Shown piece by piece: positions 40,328 through 49,600 of a DNA stretch of 64,000 nucleotides. Position numbers and translations under genes: made by a program. The stretch spans positions 310,001 through 374,000 of the forward strand of contig CAVVFX010000025.1 in the NCBI GenBank assembly GCA_963747535.1. Direction: 5' to 3'. The notes beneath the pieces are model-generated. The model ran no database searches. It was given only the letters and a program-made list of their open reading frames with translations, and was not told the origin of the DNA. Position 1 is the stretch's first letter. Each line of letters starts with the position of its first letter. The DNA is from CAVVFX01 sp963747535. GTDB taxonomy: Bacteria > Acidobacteriota > Terriglobia > Bryobacterales > Bryobacteraceae.

Positions 40328-42061
40328 TCAGAACCTGGTCCTCACAACGTAGAATCCTGCCGCAAGCACAACCAATAGAAATGCCGAAGCGAGGCCTAAT
40401 GTCAGTTTTCGTACCGTCCTGCCCGTTGGAGCGTTGGCTGGCGCGGATCCGGACCACCCCTCGATCACCGGTACCCGGCCGAGCACTACGACTCCTTTGG
40501 GCAGTTCCCATTCGCCCAGAATGCAGTTGCGCCGCATCTCCAGCCCAAATCCCAGAAGACCGCCTAAGGCCAGAGCCGCCAGCGAGCCGATACCTGCAAA
40601 CAGCGGCCGGTTGGGCTTCGCTGGCCTTTCCGGCACACGCGCAGGATCAAGCAGGGTGAAGCGCTCCGATTTCTGGCGCCGTTCCATATCCGTCGCCATC
40701 TCGGCCGACAGCTTCTTATCGAGAAGGTTTTTATAGTTGGCCTTGGAGATTTCGTAATCGCGCGTTAGCCCGGACATTTCCTGTTCGCGGACCGGCAGGC
40801 TACCCAGGCGCGTTTGCAGAAGACTGATTTTTTCTAGAATCTTCGGCAGGTCCGCTTCATGATCGTGAATCTCCTGGCTCAGGGCGGCGATCTCTGTTTT
40901 CAGCGTGGCCACGCGTTCCCGAGCCTGGGCGAGCCCACGCTCGCGCTCCGTCAGGGCTGGAGTGCGAACCGCGGCAACCGCCTGACCTGAAGGGGACGTC
41001 GGGGGGACTCGCGATCCAGCCTGTTTTTTCGCTGCGGCGGCCTGGTCCTGGGCGTCCTTTGCTTCCTCCGCCAAGGCGGCGGCCAGTTGCTGCTTGACCG
41101 CCTTTACATCGGGGTGGCCGTCCGCGTAACCGGCATCATGCATTGCCTGTAATCTCGCGCTGAACATATCCGATCTCTTTGCAAACTGCGAAGCCGGCTG
41201 AGGGCTCGTTGCCGTCGTCCCTGCCATCGGGCTGGTGCCAGCCGACCCGTTGACGGGTTGCGGCTGCGGTTGCGATTGCTCTAGCGCACTCAGCGTCGCT
41301 TCAGCAAAGTCGAGAGTGTCCCGAAGAATCTTTCGCGATTCCTCCGCCCGGCGGGTCGCGTCCCGATTGGCCTGCAGTGCCAGATCCTCTCTTGTGAGTT
41401 CCGAACTGATGGCGCTTTCCTGCTGCGGCAACTCTCCATTATGCTTGAGCTTGTACTGGCTCACGGCAGCCTCCAACTCGTCGAGCCGCTTCTTCGCCTC
41501 GGCGAGCTGCGTGTCCATGAATTCCGAAGTACCTTCTGCCTGCACCTCGCGGACCCGCAGGTTTTCCTCGATATAGAGGTTCGCCAAACGATTAGCCACC
41601 TGCGCAACGGTCGACGGGTCGGGACCCTGGTAGCCAACCCGGAAGGCCCCGGGGCGGTTGCCGATCCACCCCTTTTCCAGAACCACAGTGACGTCTTTCC
41701 GCATCAGATCCAGGATTTCCTCCTGGAACAGCGTCTTGCGTTCTTCTTTGTAAAGGCCGAAGTCGTCGATAATTTTCTTGAGCTGGCTGCTGCTCATGAT
41801 CTGCTGACCGATGGTCGCGATCCGGTCCTGAATCTCGGTGCTGACCGTGGCCGCGACGTACCGGTCAGGGATCTTCTGAGAATCGACCACGATCAACGCC
41901 TCCGCCTTATAAACCGGCGGCAGTTTCCAGACGACCAAGCCGGTGATCGCGCTGCCCAATATCCATACCAGACCCACAGCTAGCTTTCTCTTCCAGAACA
42001 TCCGGACGATGGAGAGAGGGTGTAGCTCTGAGGGAACAAGAGCCTTCTGCTGAGCGCTCAT
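40328..42061 (-). CDS. wzz: Polysaccharide chain-length determinant (Wzz/GumC-like), XrtA type
   Basis: 577 residues. N-terminal membrane segment (~30-50), the periplasmic Wzz domain (KAEALIVVDSQKIPDRYVAA), a coiled-coil region (~190-265 and ~375-425) interrupted by a Gln/Pro/Thr-rich linker, the Pro-rich ERPAKPNRPLFAGIGSLAAL second membrane segment, and an additional C-terminal membrane segment (LASAFLLVVLAAGFYVV). The long coiled coils and Pro-rich motif fit polysaccharide co-polymerase proteins. The cytoplasmic kinase is encoded separately. It heads the operon with the ATPase and BY-kinase and has a sigma-54-like promoter 46 bp upstream. Confidence 0.92.
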   Translation of the reverse strand: MSAQQKALVPSELHPLSIVRMFWKRKLAVGLVWILGSAITGLVVWKLPPVYKAEALIVVDSQKIPDRYVAATVSTEIQDRIATIGQQIMSSSQLKKIIDDFGLYKEERKTLFQEEILDLMRKDVTVVLEKGWIGNRPGAFRVGYQGPDPSTVAQVANRLANLYIEENLRVREVQAEGTSEFMDTQLAEAKKRLDELEAAVSQYKLKHNGELPQQESAISSELTREDLALQANRDATRRAEESRKILRDTLDFAEATLSALEQSQPQPQPVNGSAGTSPMAGTTATSPQPASQFAKRSDMFSARLQAMHDAGYADGHPDVKAVKQQLAAALAEEAKDAQDQAAAAKKQAGSRVPPTSPSGQAVAAVRTPALTERERGLAQARERVATLKTEIAALSQEIHDHEADLPKILEKISLLQTRLGSLPVREQEMSGLTRDYEISKANYKNLLDKKLSAEMATDMERRQKSERFTLLDPARVPERPAKPNRPLFAGIGSLAALALGGLLGFGLEMRRNCILGEWELPKGVVVLGRVPVIEGWSGSAPANAPTGRTVRKLTLGLASAFLLVVLAAGFYVVRTRF

Positions 42062-42117
42062 CGTGCCGTCCGATCCTCTGCGTTGGCTTCTGTCAACATT
42101 TTGTTGTCACACCTTAA

Positions 42118-42133
42118 AGCACGGAAATAGCCA
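42118..42133 (-). promoter_or_regulatory. Sigma-54-like promoter of wzz operon
   Basis: Minus strand reads TGGCTATTTCCGTGCT with GG at 42132-42131 and GC at 42120-42119. Predicted start near 42107, 46 bases before the ATG. Confidence 0.6.
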
Positions 42134-42687
42134 AAAGCGTAACTGACTCAATCTAAATTGGTTAGCTGGATCGTAACTCGCCCGTACGGTCGTGAGAGAT
42201 GGGGTAGATTCAAAACTTGTCAAAATCCCTTGCAAAGGTTGAAGCTTTTCGGGTTAGAAAGAAACTGTTTCGAAGAAAATCCGCCGCATGGTAGGGGCCC
42301 GAGACAGGTTCAGCCGATCCACCGACTCATTGTCACAGCTGGGGTTGGTTGAAACCTCACCTTCCAGGCGACGGTTTCTTCATACGTGCCACTGTTCCAA
42401 GTTTGCCGAGTCCCAGACCAACGACGCGGCGAATTCCACATTCGGCGTAACGGTCGGACCTGCGGCTGGTTGGGCCGTTGGAACGTAGCGTGCTCATCAG
42501 CCTAACCCACTGGTACGTGAATATGATCGATACGCCGTTCACCGTTTGCATCGGTAGCTGCGTCTCTAGCCTAGCGTTCAAAGCGCAATTGAGGCTCGCG
42601 ACCGTTCGGCCTACAGCAAAGCATAGCTGGACTCTGGAAGATGCGGGAACGGCGGTTGGAGCAAGTGGTGGCGGTAACGGGAGATAA
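42134..42687. other. Intergenic region between wzz and TMTC-like gene
   Basis: No gene found. Fragments read on the minus strand (TVTPNVEFAASLVWDSANLE ending in a stop at about 42381) are protein-like but short, with stops on both sides, and could be a decayed secreted or outer-membrane protein. The wzz promoter lies at the left end. Confidence 0.4.
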
Positions 42688-44484
42688 ATGGAGAAAATGC
42701 GGGAAAGTGGACTAACGGAGCGCAAATCACTTTGGCTCCATCGCGCCGGCAGACTTACACTAAGGAGCCATGCCAAGCCAAGGCAGACTGATTCGGAACA
42801 ACAGACCAATCGAATCGGCCGTGAAACGGCTTTCGATCGCGCGATCTGGCTCGCGCTGATCCTGTCGGTATTCATCATTTATTCACGAGTAGTTCAGTTC
42901 GATTTCATCAGTACCGACGACAACCTGTATGTGTACGATAATCCCCACGTTCTGAGCGGTCTGACACCTGGCAGCGTAAAGTGGGCTTTCACTGCCGTGG
43001 TTGCCGCCAATTGGATGCCGATTACGGTGCTATCGCACATGCTGGACGTCGAGATGTTCGGCTTGCAGAGCGGAATGCACCATCTGGTGAATGTTCTGCT
43101 CCACGCGATGTCGGCCGTTTTGTTGTTCGTGGTATTGCGACGTGCGACCGCCGCGCGAGCCGCGAGCGCCTTTGTTGCCTTCGTGTTTGCGGTGCACCCG
43201 TTGCACGTCGAGTCGGTAGCCTGGATCTCAGAACGGAAAGACGTTCTCAGTGCGTTCTTCTGGTTTCTGGCGCTCTACGCGTATGTACGATACGTTGAAC
43301 GGCCGGCCGTGGGCCGTTACATCCTGGTCCTCGTGCCGTTCTGCCTCGGCCTGATGTCCAAGCCTATGTTGGTTACTTTTCCGTTCACACTTTTGCTTTT
43401 CGACATTTGGCCTTTGCGGCGGATGGAATGGCCGAAAGTCCTTTGGGAGAAGCTTCCAATGTTCGCGCTTTCCGCCGGTACCTGCGTTGTGAGCTTGTGG
43501 GCTCAATGGGTGAGCGGAGCCGTTAACCGGGTAATGCCCCTGAAGGTTCGCTTAATAAACGCCTTGCTTTCCTATGCAATGTATATCGTGCAGATGTTTT
43601 GGCCCGCGCGTTTAGCGGTACTCTACCCCTACCCTCGGAAAGTCTGGCTAGACTTGGGCTTGGGCGCCTTCACCTTTCTTCTGGGTGTGTCCGCGCTAGC
43701 GATGTGGGTCTCGCGAAAGCGCCCGTACCTCGCCATGGGTTGGTTCTGGTATCTCGGAACGCTGATTCCGGTAATCGGGCTTGTACAGGTGGGCATGCAA
43801 TCCCACGCCGACCGGTACACCTATATCCCGATGGTTGGCTTGGCGATCATGCTGGCGTGGGGTGCCCAGGACCTTGTCAGGAAATGGCCGCGGGCAAAGC
43901 CCGTCGTCGCCGCGACCGCCGCGGTGTCTTGCCTCGCGTGGATGGCCCTGGCGTGGGAACAAACGGCATACTGGCGAAACGCCGAAATGCTCCTCCAGCA
44001 CGCTATCGACGTGACGCCTGAGAACGGGTGGGCCGAGGCTAGTCTGGGCCTTTACCTGGGGAAGATACCCGGGCGGTACCCGGAGGCATTAGAGCACATG
44101 GAGGCTGCCGTGAACTTCTGGCCGGATTACGTCGACGGCCAAGACATCCTCAGCGACAGCCTGATGGAGAACGAGCGCTACGGTGCCGCGATCCCTCATC
44201 TTAAGGCAGCCCTCCGGGCCAGACCGGATTTCCCAGACACTCACTTTAGACTCGGTAAGGCTCTCTCCAAGATTCCTGGCCGCACCCCTGAAGCGATCGC
44301 CCAGTACCAGGCCGGACTGCGGTTAAGCCCTGACCGTGAGGACGCGCATCGCAGCCTCGGAGAACTGTTCGTGAGCCTGGGGCGAACGGACGAGGCCATT
44401 TCTCACTACGAGGCAGCGCAGCGCCTCCACCCCGACCCGGAAACCTTGAAGATCATCGATCGGCTGCGGGCGGGGAAGAAGTGA
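42688..44484 (+). CDS. TMTC-like membrane protein with C-terminal TPRs
   Basis: 598 residues with about ten membrane segments (from ~50) followed by TPR-like repeats (residues ~460-595). Signature blocks of the bacterial TMTC/PMT-like family are present: FDFISTDDNLYVYDNPHVLS, VHPLHVESVAWISERKDVLS, LMSKPMLVTFPFTLLLFDIW and SHADRYTYIPMVGLAIML. This family groups with GT-C glycosyltransferases (dolichyl/polyprenyl-phosphate sugar users), though catalytic activity is untested for most bacterial members. It is convergent with prsT. A GGGAG site lies before the ATG. Confidence 0.85.
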   Translation: MEKMRESGLTERKSLWLHRAGRLTLRSHAKPRQTDSEQQTNRIGRETAFDRAIWLALILSVFIIYSRVVQFDFISTDDNLYVYDNPHVLSGLTPGSVKWAFTAVVAANWMPITVLSHMLDVEMFGLQSGMHHLVNVLLHAMSAVLLFVVLRRATAARAASAFVAFVFAVHPLHVESVAWISERKDVLSAFFWFLALYAYVRYVERPAVGRYILVLVPFCLGLMSKPMLVTFPFTLLLFDIWPLRRMEWPKVLWEKLPMFALSAGTCVVSLWAQWVSGAVNRVMPLKVRLINALLSYAMYIVQMFWPARLAVLYPYPRKVWLDLGLGAFTFLLGVSALAMWVSRKRPYLAMGWFWYLGTLIPVIGLVQVGMQSHADRYTYIPMVGLAIMLAWGAQDLVRKWPRAKPVVAATAAVSCLAWMALAWEQTAYWRNAEMLLQHAIDVTPENGWAEASLGLYLGKIPGRYPEALEHMEAAVNFWPDYVDGQDILSDSLMENERYGAAIPHLKAALRARPDFPDTHFRLGKALSKIPGRTPEAIAQYQAGLRLSPDREDAHRSLGELFVSLGRTDEAISHYEAAQRLHPDPETLKIIDRLRAGKK

Positions 44485-44523
44485 AGGACCGAAAAATCGG
44501 GCAGGGGCTGCGATCATCCCGTG

Positions 44524-44552
44524 GAGCAGACCATCGTTTTTGTGGTCTGCTC
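44524..44552 (+). terminator. Perfect 10-bp hairpin after TMTC gene
   Basis: GAGCAGACCA and TGGTCTGCTC pair perfectly around a 9-base loop (TCGTTTTTG). It is 40 bp after the stop at 44484, between convergent genes. No T-run follows, so termination is plausible but not certain. Confidence 0.5.
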
Positions 44553-44748
44553 GGCTGCGCAGCCGCCACTTATCGACGAATCAGCTCTCACCGGGAGGGC
44601 CAACCTGCCGATCAAGTTGAAAGTCCCCATGACTACAGCAAAGCGACGCTGGCAGTGGGCGACGCCGTTTTGTAGGTTTATCAAGGCGCCCGCTCACCAG
44701 ACTGGGTCAGTCTTGGCCCGGTCCGCACCCCCCTAACGCGGCATAGAA

Positions 44749-44777
44749 GGCGCTTCGCTCGAACAGCAGGAAGCGCC
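44749..44777 (-). terminator. Hairpin after prsT
   Basis: GGCGCTTC (44749-44756) pairs with GAAGCGCC (44770-44777) around a 13-base loop. It lies 23-51 bp past the prsT stop, with only a weak T-rich tail. Possible terminator of prsT. Confidence 0.4.
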
Positions 44778-44799
44778 GACGATGTGTTCTACGGCGCCC

Positions 44800-47058
44800 C
44801 TACTGTGCCTTTTCCGTCGCCAGCTTCGGGTCCTGTTTCAGCGCGGTCGCTAGCAGTTGCTCGCCGCGGTCGCGGTCGCCAGCTTTCAGATAAGACATTG
44901 CGAGATGGTACTGCCGGCGAGGCGTAGGTTCTTTGGCAACGGCTACCTTCAGATGTTCGGCAGCGCTCCCATAGATCCCCTTGCGATAATAGACCCACCC
45001 TAGAGTGTCCTGAGCGGACGCATCGTCCGGCGCCATCTCCACCGCCTTTTCGGCAAAACGGAGAGCCTCGTCAGGGTTGTCATCGTTGATCAAGCTAGCC
45101 AAGTCCTTGAGTGCGACAGCATTCGATTCATCCAGCGTGAGCACGGCCCGGTATTTCGCCATAGCTGCGGGACGATGTCCCAGTGCGGCTTCCGTTTGGG
45201 CCAGCATTAACAACGCAGTAACATTTCTCGGATCCGAAGCCACCACCGTTTCGAGTGTCTGCCGCGCCGGATCTAGACGATTCTCAGCCAAATCGATTTG
45301 CGCCAGTTCGATCTTGACCGGCATATATTTGGGGTCTGCGGCTTGTGCCGCCTCGTATGCCGCCCTCCCTTCAGTCCGGTTTCCAAAACTAACCAGCACT
45401 CTCCCTAGCAACGTCTGCAACTGCGCAGATTTGGGCCGTTGAGACGCCAGTTCACGAAGTTCCTGCACGGCCTGAGGTACCTGATGCTGAGCGACACAGG
45501 AGTCCACAAGCAGTCGAACGGCCCTTAGATTCGCGGGGTCTTGTTCAGGGTACCGCTTAAGAAGTTCTTCCGCATCGGCTCGCGCACCCGCAAAGTTGCC
45601 TTCTTTCATCTTCAGGAACCCGTCTTGCTCCAGCAGGTCCGGGACCCTCGCCAGCTTCAGTCCCTGATCGATCCCCTGTCTCGCTTCCTTCAGATTACCC
45701 ACACTCAGCAATGCCCAATTTCGTTGGATCAGTACCCAGGGGTTGTCCTTCTGCGCCGGCGGCGTTTGGTCCAACAGTTCCAATGCGGATTTTGCTTCAT
45801 TCGTACTGACAAAGTTCCACGCCAGCGCCAACCGCGCGGCCAGGTATTTCGGATCGAGGGACAGACTTTGGCTCAACTCCTGCCTGGCAACCAGCGTGCG
45901 GCCCTCCATATCTTTCAGCTTGGCAAATTCAAAATGCGCCGCTGCCGAATCCGGTGAATACCTCAGCACCTGCTGCAAGTCTTCCTCCGCCCCGGCGGTA
46001 TTGTGAGATCGCATTCGGAACCTAGCTCGTAACATCAATGCGTCGATATCTTTGGGATGACGCTTCAACGCCTCGGCCAGGACACCTTCTGCCTGGGCAG
46101 TCCTGTCCAATAGCACGTAAGTGCCGAGCAAAAGCGCCCGCGCATTTCGATCGTCCGGATCGACCTTGGCAAGCCTCTGAAACTCCGCCACCGCGGCATC
46201 CTGCCTACCCTGCCGGAGCAGGAAAAGCCCATAATTGGGGTTGTAGTCCCGATCCGGGAGAGCCGCGAGACGCTTATAGGTTTGTTCGGCCTCCGCCAGA
46301 CGCTTACCCTGTGCTTGAAGTACTGCCAGGCTCAGAAGAGCCGGCGCGCTTTTCGCGTCCAATTCCAACGCCCGGCGAATCTCGGCTTCTGCCTGGCTAT
46401 CTTTGTGCTGTTGCAGATACACGCGTCCCAGCATGAGGGCCGCGTTCGACGATTTAGGCGCAGCCGCTGCCACCTTCTTCAGGACCTCCTCGGCTCCAGC
46501 CGGATCGTTCTGGCTGAGCTTGAGGCGGGCCAGCATAATCGCGGCTCGCAGATCCTTGGGAAACTTCTCGATCGCCAGATCAAGAAGTTTAGTCTCGTCC
46601 TCTTGTTTGCCGAGCTTTGCTTCCGTCGCTGCCAGCGCGTCCAGAGCCTCGACGTTGTCAGGATTTGCCGCCAACACAGAATGCAACCGCTTCTCGGCGT
46701 CCTCGATTGTATCTTTTTTCGCGCTGGTGGCCATCATACTGGCGAGCTTCAGTTGCGCCCCGGGGTGTCCCGGGTTCATCGTCAAGGCCTTCTGGAACGA
46801 ACTGGCGGCATTCCCGTAACTACCAGTTCCCAGATACGCCAGACCAAGCTGGTAATAGGGCTCAGCATCTCTTGGCGCGACATTTGCGGCGTTCCTGAAT
46901 TCCAGCGTCGCGCGCTGATAGTCCTTCTTAAACAGCAAGGCCTCACCCCTCTTGATGTACTTGGCCTCCTTTTCTTGCGGCGTGCTGCTGCAACCGGCAA
47001 GCAGGGCAACCATACAGATAGCGGCGAAGCGCAAAACCAAATTTCTCTTTTTTGACAT
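44800..47058 (-). CDS. prsT: TPR lipoprotein PrsT (PEP-CTERM/XrtA system)
   Basis: 752 residues. Lipoprotein signal MSKKRNLVLR then MVALLAGCSS with Cys23 as the lipidation site. The rest consists of ~20 consecutive TPR repeats (example: EAKYIKRGEALLFKKDYQRA, then PGHPGAQLKLASMMATS). Length and order agree with the PEP-CTERM system TPR-repeat lipoprotein of exosortase loci, usually encoded near the sigma-54 regulator. It is thought to be a periplasmic/outer-membrane scaffold for export of the polymer or sorted proteins. A sigma-54-like promoter lies 83 bp upstream. Confidence 0.92.
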   Translation of the reverse strand: MSKKRNLVLRFAAICMVALLAGCSSTPQEKEAKYIKRGEALLFKKDYQRATLEFRNAANVAPRDAEPYYQLGLAYLGTGSYGNAASSFQKALTMNPGHPGAQLKLASMMATSAKKDTIEDAEKRLHSVLAANPDNVEALDALAATEAKLGKQEDETKLLDLAIEKFPKDLRAAIMLARLKLSQNDPAGAEEVLKKVAAAAPKSSNAALMLGRVYLQQHKDSQAEAEIRRALELDAKSAPALLSLAVLQAQGKRLAEAEQTYKRLAALPDRDYNPNYGLFLLRQGRQDAAVAEFQRLAKVDPDDRNARALLLGTYVLLDRTAQAEGVLAEALKRHPKDIDALMLRARFRMRSHNTAGAEEDLQQVLRYSPDSAAAHFEFAKLKDMEGRTLVARQELSQSLSLDPKYLAARLALAWNFVSTNEAKSALELLDQTPPAQKDNPWVLIQRNWALLSVGNLKEARQGIDQGLKLARVPDLLEQDGFLKMKEGNFAGARADAEELLKRYPEQDPANLRAVRLLVDSCVAQHQVPQAVQELRELASQRPKSAQLQTLLGRVLVSFGNRTEGRAAYEAAQAADPKYMPVKIELAQIDLAENRLDPARQTLETVVASDPRNVTALLMLAQTEAALGHRPAAMAKYRAVLTLDESNAVALKDLASLINDDNPDEALRFAEKAVEMAPDDASAQDTLGWVYYRKGIYGSAAEHLKVAVAKEPTPRRQYHLAMSYLKAGDRDRGEQLLATALKQDPKLATEKAQ

Positions 47059-47151
47059 ACGGCACCTGTAGCGATACGGCCTTCCTGGCGATGACCCGAT
47101 AAACTCGGGACGCTACATCCGGGGCCTTCTTCGCGTACGGGAGTGACCCCA

Positions 47152-47167
47152 AGCAGGTTTTGTACCA
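47152..47167 (-). promoter_or_regulatory. Sigma-54-like promoter of prsT
   Basis: Minus strand reads TGGTACAAAACCTGCT with GG at 47166-47165 and GC at 47154-47153, two mismatches to TGGCAC-N5-TTGCW. Predicted start near 47141, with an 83-base leader to the prsT ATG. Confidence 0.65.
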
Positions 47168-47409
47168 GTCTTGAGAACTGATCTATCGCTGGTCATGACA
47201 ATCAAGCCCGACCGGCTGGAGCTGCTTCAGTTTGCCGGGAATGGAATCAAGGCCTTACTACGCCCCATGGTGAAACATAAAGGGCTTTGCGGCCCCGTAT
47301 TGACCAGGTTGATCATACCCGTAGGAACAACTTGCGAGCAGCTGTAAGGATCAGTTTGGTTTTCGTCCTCACATCGTACCGGTGCTAAGTTCGATCGTCC
47401 CTTTCCCAA

Positions 47410-47425
47410 GAAACTGGACAGTTTC
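47410..47425 (+). promoter_or_regulatory. Palindrome GAAACTG-GA-CAGTTTC, possible activator site
   Basis: Perfect 7-bp inverted repeat with a 2-base centre. It ends about 90 bp before the -24 element at 47515 and about 115 bp before the predicted start, the usual distance for a sigma-54 activator binding site. A GAAACTG half-site also occurs at about 55106, upstream of the pilZ promoter. Confidence 0.45.
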
Positions 47426-47513
47426 CCAATACGATTCGAGAGTTCCCACTTAGAATGTCCCCAACCCACATCCAAATGACAGAAACCAATTGAGATACTC
47501 GAACCTCCCCGTT

Positions 47514-47529
47514 AGGTATGAGAATTGCA
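47514..47529 (+). promoter_or_regulatory. Sigma-54-like promoter of first PEP-CTERM gene
   Basis: AGGTATGAGAATTGCA with GG at 47515-47516 and GC at 47527-47528, with a perfect TTGCA -12 half and a poorer -24 half. Predicted start about 47540, an 80-base leader to the ATG at 47620. Confidence 0.55.
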
Positions 47530-47619
47530 GTACCCCGCTGCGACCATTTCAGGCGTTTTCGGAGGGTTGCAGTTTTCGACCACGCCATCCGGGAATAGGC
47601 GCCAATGGAGGAGAAACGG

Positions 47620-48333
47620 ATGATATACCAAAAACGGCTTTTTAGTGTTGCGGCGTGCGCCGTGACACTTTTCGGATTATCGGTTACCGCAAATGCAGCG
47701 ATCAGCGGTACCGCATGCCTGGTAGGTGGAAACATAGGTCAAAATGCGGCCACGAGTTTGGCTGCTTTTACGTCACTCTGTAGCGGCGACATGGGTGGAT
47801 ACACCTTTACGGCACCGAGCACTACCCTCAACTTTAACTCGAATGGTTCAACTGACTATACCGGGGCGACATACGTTGGCACCGACGGTGGCTCAATTTC
47901 CACCACGACTGGGTTCACCGGCGGCGGCAACGCCTCTAACGCGGCCATGGCGGTAGGCGGTAGCGGGTGCGGCGCTGCCAGTCTTACCTGCTATAGCACA
48001 GAGTGGGAAATCGTATATACAACTGCTGGCGCAGTAAGCCAGACCGTATCGGTTACTCACGATGATGGTTTCGTGGTGGAGGATCTCACCACCTCGACGA
48101 CCATCTTCTCGGTCCCCGCCCCGACGTCTCAGGAAACGACGACGTTCTCCATGAGTGTAGCTGCTGGGGACACAGTCGCGTTGTTCTATGACGAGTGCTG
48201 CGGTGCGCCCGCGATATTGACCGCTAACCTCCCGTCAGGTGTGTCTTCCACCCCCGAACCGACCAGCATCCTGTTGTTTGGGACCGTGTTGACTGGAATC
48301 GGAACTCTTCTTCGCCGGCGGATTAAGGGGTAA
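47620..48333 (+). CDS. PEP-CTERM exported protein (copy 1)
   Basis: 237 residues from ATG at 47620, with GGAGGAG just upstream (an ATG at 47605 would place the ribosome site inside the coding region). Signal peptide YQKRLFSVAACAVTLFGLSV then TANAA. The body is a Gly/Thr/Ser-rich, beta-type domain with Cys pairs (ACLVGG, GCGAASLTCY, DECCGAP) of unknown function. The C-terminus is a PEP-CTERM sorting signal: TPEP, hydrophobic segment SILLFGTVLTGIGTLL, then RRR. It is the expected exosortase substrate. A diverged tandem copy follows. Confidence 0.95.
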   Translation: MIYQKRLFSVAACAVTLFGLSVTANAAISGTACLVGGNIGQNAATSLAAFTSLCSGDMGGYTFTAPSTTLNFNSNGSTDYTGATYVGTDGGSISTTTGFTGGGNASNAAMAVGGSGCGAASLTCYSTEWEIVYTTAGAVSQTVSVTHDDGFVVEDLTTSTTIFSVPAPTSQETTTFSMSVAAGDTVALFYDECCGAPAILTANLPSGVSSTPEPTSILLFGTVLTGIGTLLRRRIKG

Positions 48334-48385
48334 TCACAGATCGCGAAGGTCTCTTTCGGCTATTGGTCCGAACGTGTTTTCCTCG

Positions 48386-48421
48386 GGGCGCGGCGTAAGC
48401 CGCGCCCTTCTTCGTTTTTTT
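48386..48421 (+). terminator. Rho-independent terminator after PEP-CTERM copy 1
   Basis: GGGCGCGGC-GTAA-GCCGCGCCC (9-bp perfect stem, 4-base loop, 48386-48407) is followed 7 bases later by seven T residues (48415-48421). Confidence 0.85.
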
Positions 48422-48523
48422 GAAGTGTATCCAGATGGCTGCGACCCAGTTTAAGCGTTTCGGAAAGGTTGCAGATCGTGAACCCCACAGTCTGCGATAG
48501 ATAACAACGGAAAGGAGCGAGGG

Positions 48524-49231
48524 ATGATAAACCAAAAACGGCTTTTGAGTGTTGCGGCGTGTGCCGTAGCACTGTTCGGATTATCGGCTATCGCAAGTGC
48601 AGCAATCAACGGTACCGCGTGCCTGGTAGGTGGAAACGCAGGTCAAAGTGCGGCCACGAGTTTGGCTGCTTTTACGTCACTCTGTACCGGCGACATGGGT
48701 GGATACACCTTTACGGCACCGAGCACTACCCTTAGCTTTAACTCGAATGGTTCAACTGACTATACCGGGGCGACATACGTTGGCACCGACGGTGGCTCAA
48801 TTTCCACCACGACTGGGTTCACCGGCGGCGGCAACGCCTCTAACGCGGCCATGGCGGCCGGCGGCGCTAGTTGCGGTACTGCCAGTCTTACCTGCTATAG
48901 CACACAGTGGGAAATCGTCTTTACAACTGCCGGCGCAGTAAGCCAGACCGTATCGGTCACTCACGATGATGGTTTCGTGGTGGAAGATCTGACCACGGCG
49001 ACGACAATCTTCTCGGCCCCGAACCCAACGGCTGATGAAACGACCACGTTCTCGATGACTGTAGCTGCTGGGGACACTGTGGCTTTGTTCTACGACGAGT
49101 GCTGCGGCGCGCCCGCGATATTGTCCTTCGGCGTCCCGCTGGGGACTGTTCCGGAACCGACCAGCATCTGGTTGTTTGGGACCGTATTGACGGCAATCGG
49201 AACTCTTCTTCGCCGGCGGATTCAGGCTTAA
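48524..49231 (+). CDS. PEP-CTERM exported protein (copy 2)
   Basis: 235 residues with the same architecture as copy 1: signal peptide (LLSVAACAVALFGLSAIASA), the Cys-rich body and VPEP-TSIWLFGTVLTAIGTLL-RRR at the end. The two are tandem duplicates 904 bp apart, with most differences in the last third before the sorting signal. Ribosome site AAGGAG. No sigma-54-like element is seen within 190 bp upstream, and a terminator separates it from copy 1, so how it is transcribed is unclear (read-through or an unrecognised promoter). Confidence 0.95.
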   Translation: MINQKRLLSVAACAVALFGLSAIASAAINGTACLVGGNAGQSAATSLAAFTSLCTGDMGGYTFTAPSTTLSFNSNGSTDYTGATYVGTDGGSISTTTGFTGGGNASNAAMAAGGASCGTASLTCYSTQWEIVFTTAGAVSQTVSVTHDDGFVVEDLTTATTIFSAPNPTADETTTFSMTVAAGDTVALFYDECCGAPAILSFGVPLGTVPEPTSIWLFGTVLTAIGTLLRRRIQA

Positions 49232-49277
49232 TCCGTCGCACTGGTTCTTTCAGGAGCGGTCCGAATGTACTTTCCTC

Positions 49278-49312
49278 GGGGCGCGGCGCAAGTCGCGCCC
49301 CGCTTTCGTCTT
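49278..49312 (+). terminator. Terminator-like hairpin after PEP-CTERM copy 2
   Basis: GGGGCGCG (49278-49285) pairs with CGCGCCCC (49294-49301) and is followed by a short, interrupted T-stretch. It is the duplicated counterpart of the 48386 terminator. Confidence 0.65.
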
Positions 49313-49430
49313 GGGAGCAGCCGAATCAGTTCCACCGTCCCATTTTCCTTTCATTCTCCGCAGCCGCCGGACACACTTCAAAGAAATCTTCCGACTATCG
49401 CGGCTCGGAAGTCGTTGCTGAGCCGCGGCG

Positions 49431-49480
49431 TAAGCAAGCGGTCCCGTAGAGCAATTTTTGCAATTAGGTACTAGCTGGAA
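49431..49480. repeat. 50-bp dispersed repeat, copy A
   Basis: TAAGCAAGCGGT-CCGT...TTGCAA-T-GGTACTAGCT aligns without gaps with 51571-51620 (about 36 of 50 bases identical). No gene is visible here (49302-49600); a GCGGCTC/GAGCCGC stem lies just before it at about 49400-49427. It looks like a small REP-type palindromic element family. Confidence 0.7.
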
Positions 49481-49600
49481 GTCAGATCCGAGTATCAGAG
49501 GGGAAGGAGTTGGGTTCTAAGGCAGGAGCATCGGGCGGAGCAAAACAGAAAGTTTACCAACCTCGCGATCGACCATCGATAAACGTACTTCGAAGTCGCT

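Noticed and set aside
42357..42878. 173-codon minus-strand frame over the TMTC-like gene start
   Set aside because: Low-complexity translation and overlaps a well-supported gene.
48334..48523. Sigma-54 element before PEP-CTERM copy 2
   Set aside because: No GG-N10-GC with T-GG/T-GC flanks was found; the conserved GGTTGCAG near 48470 lacks a -24 half.
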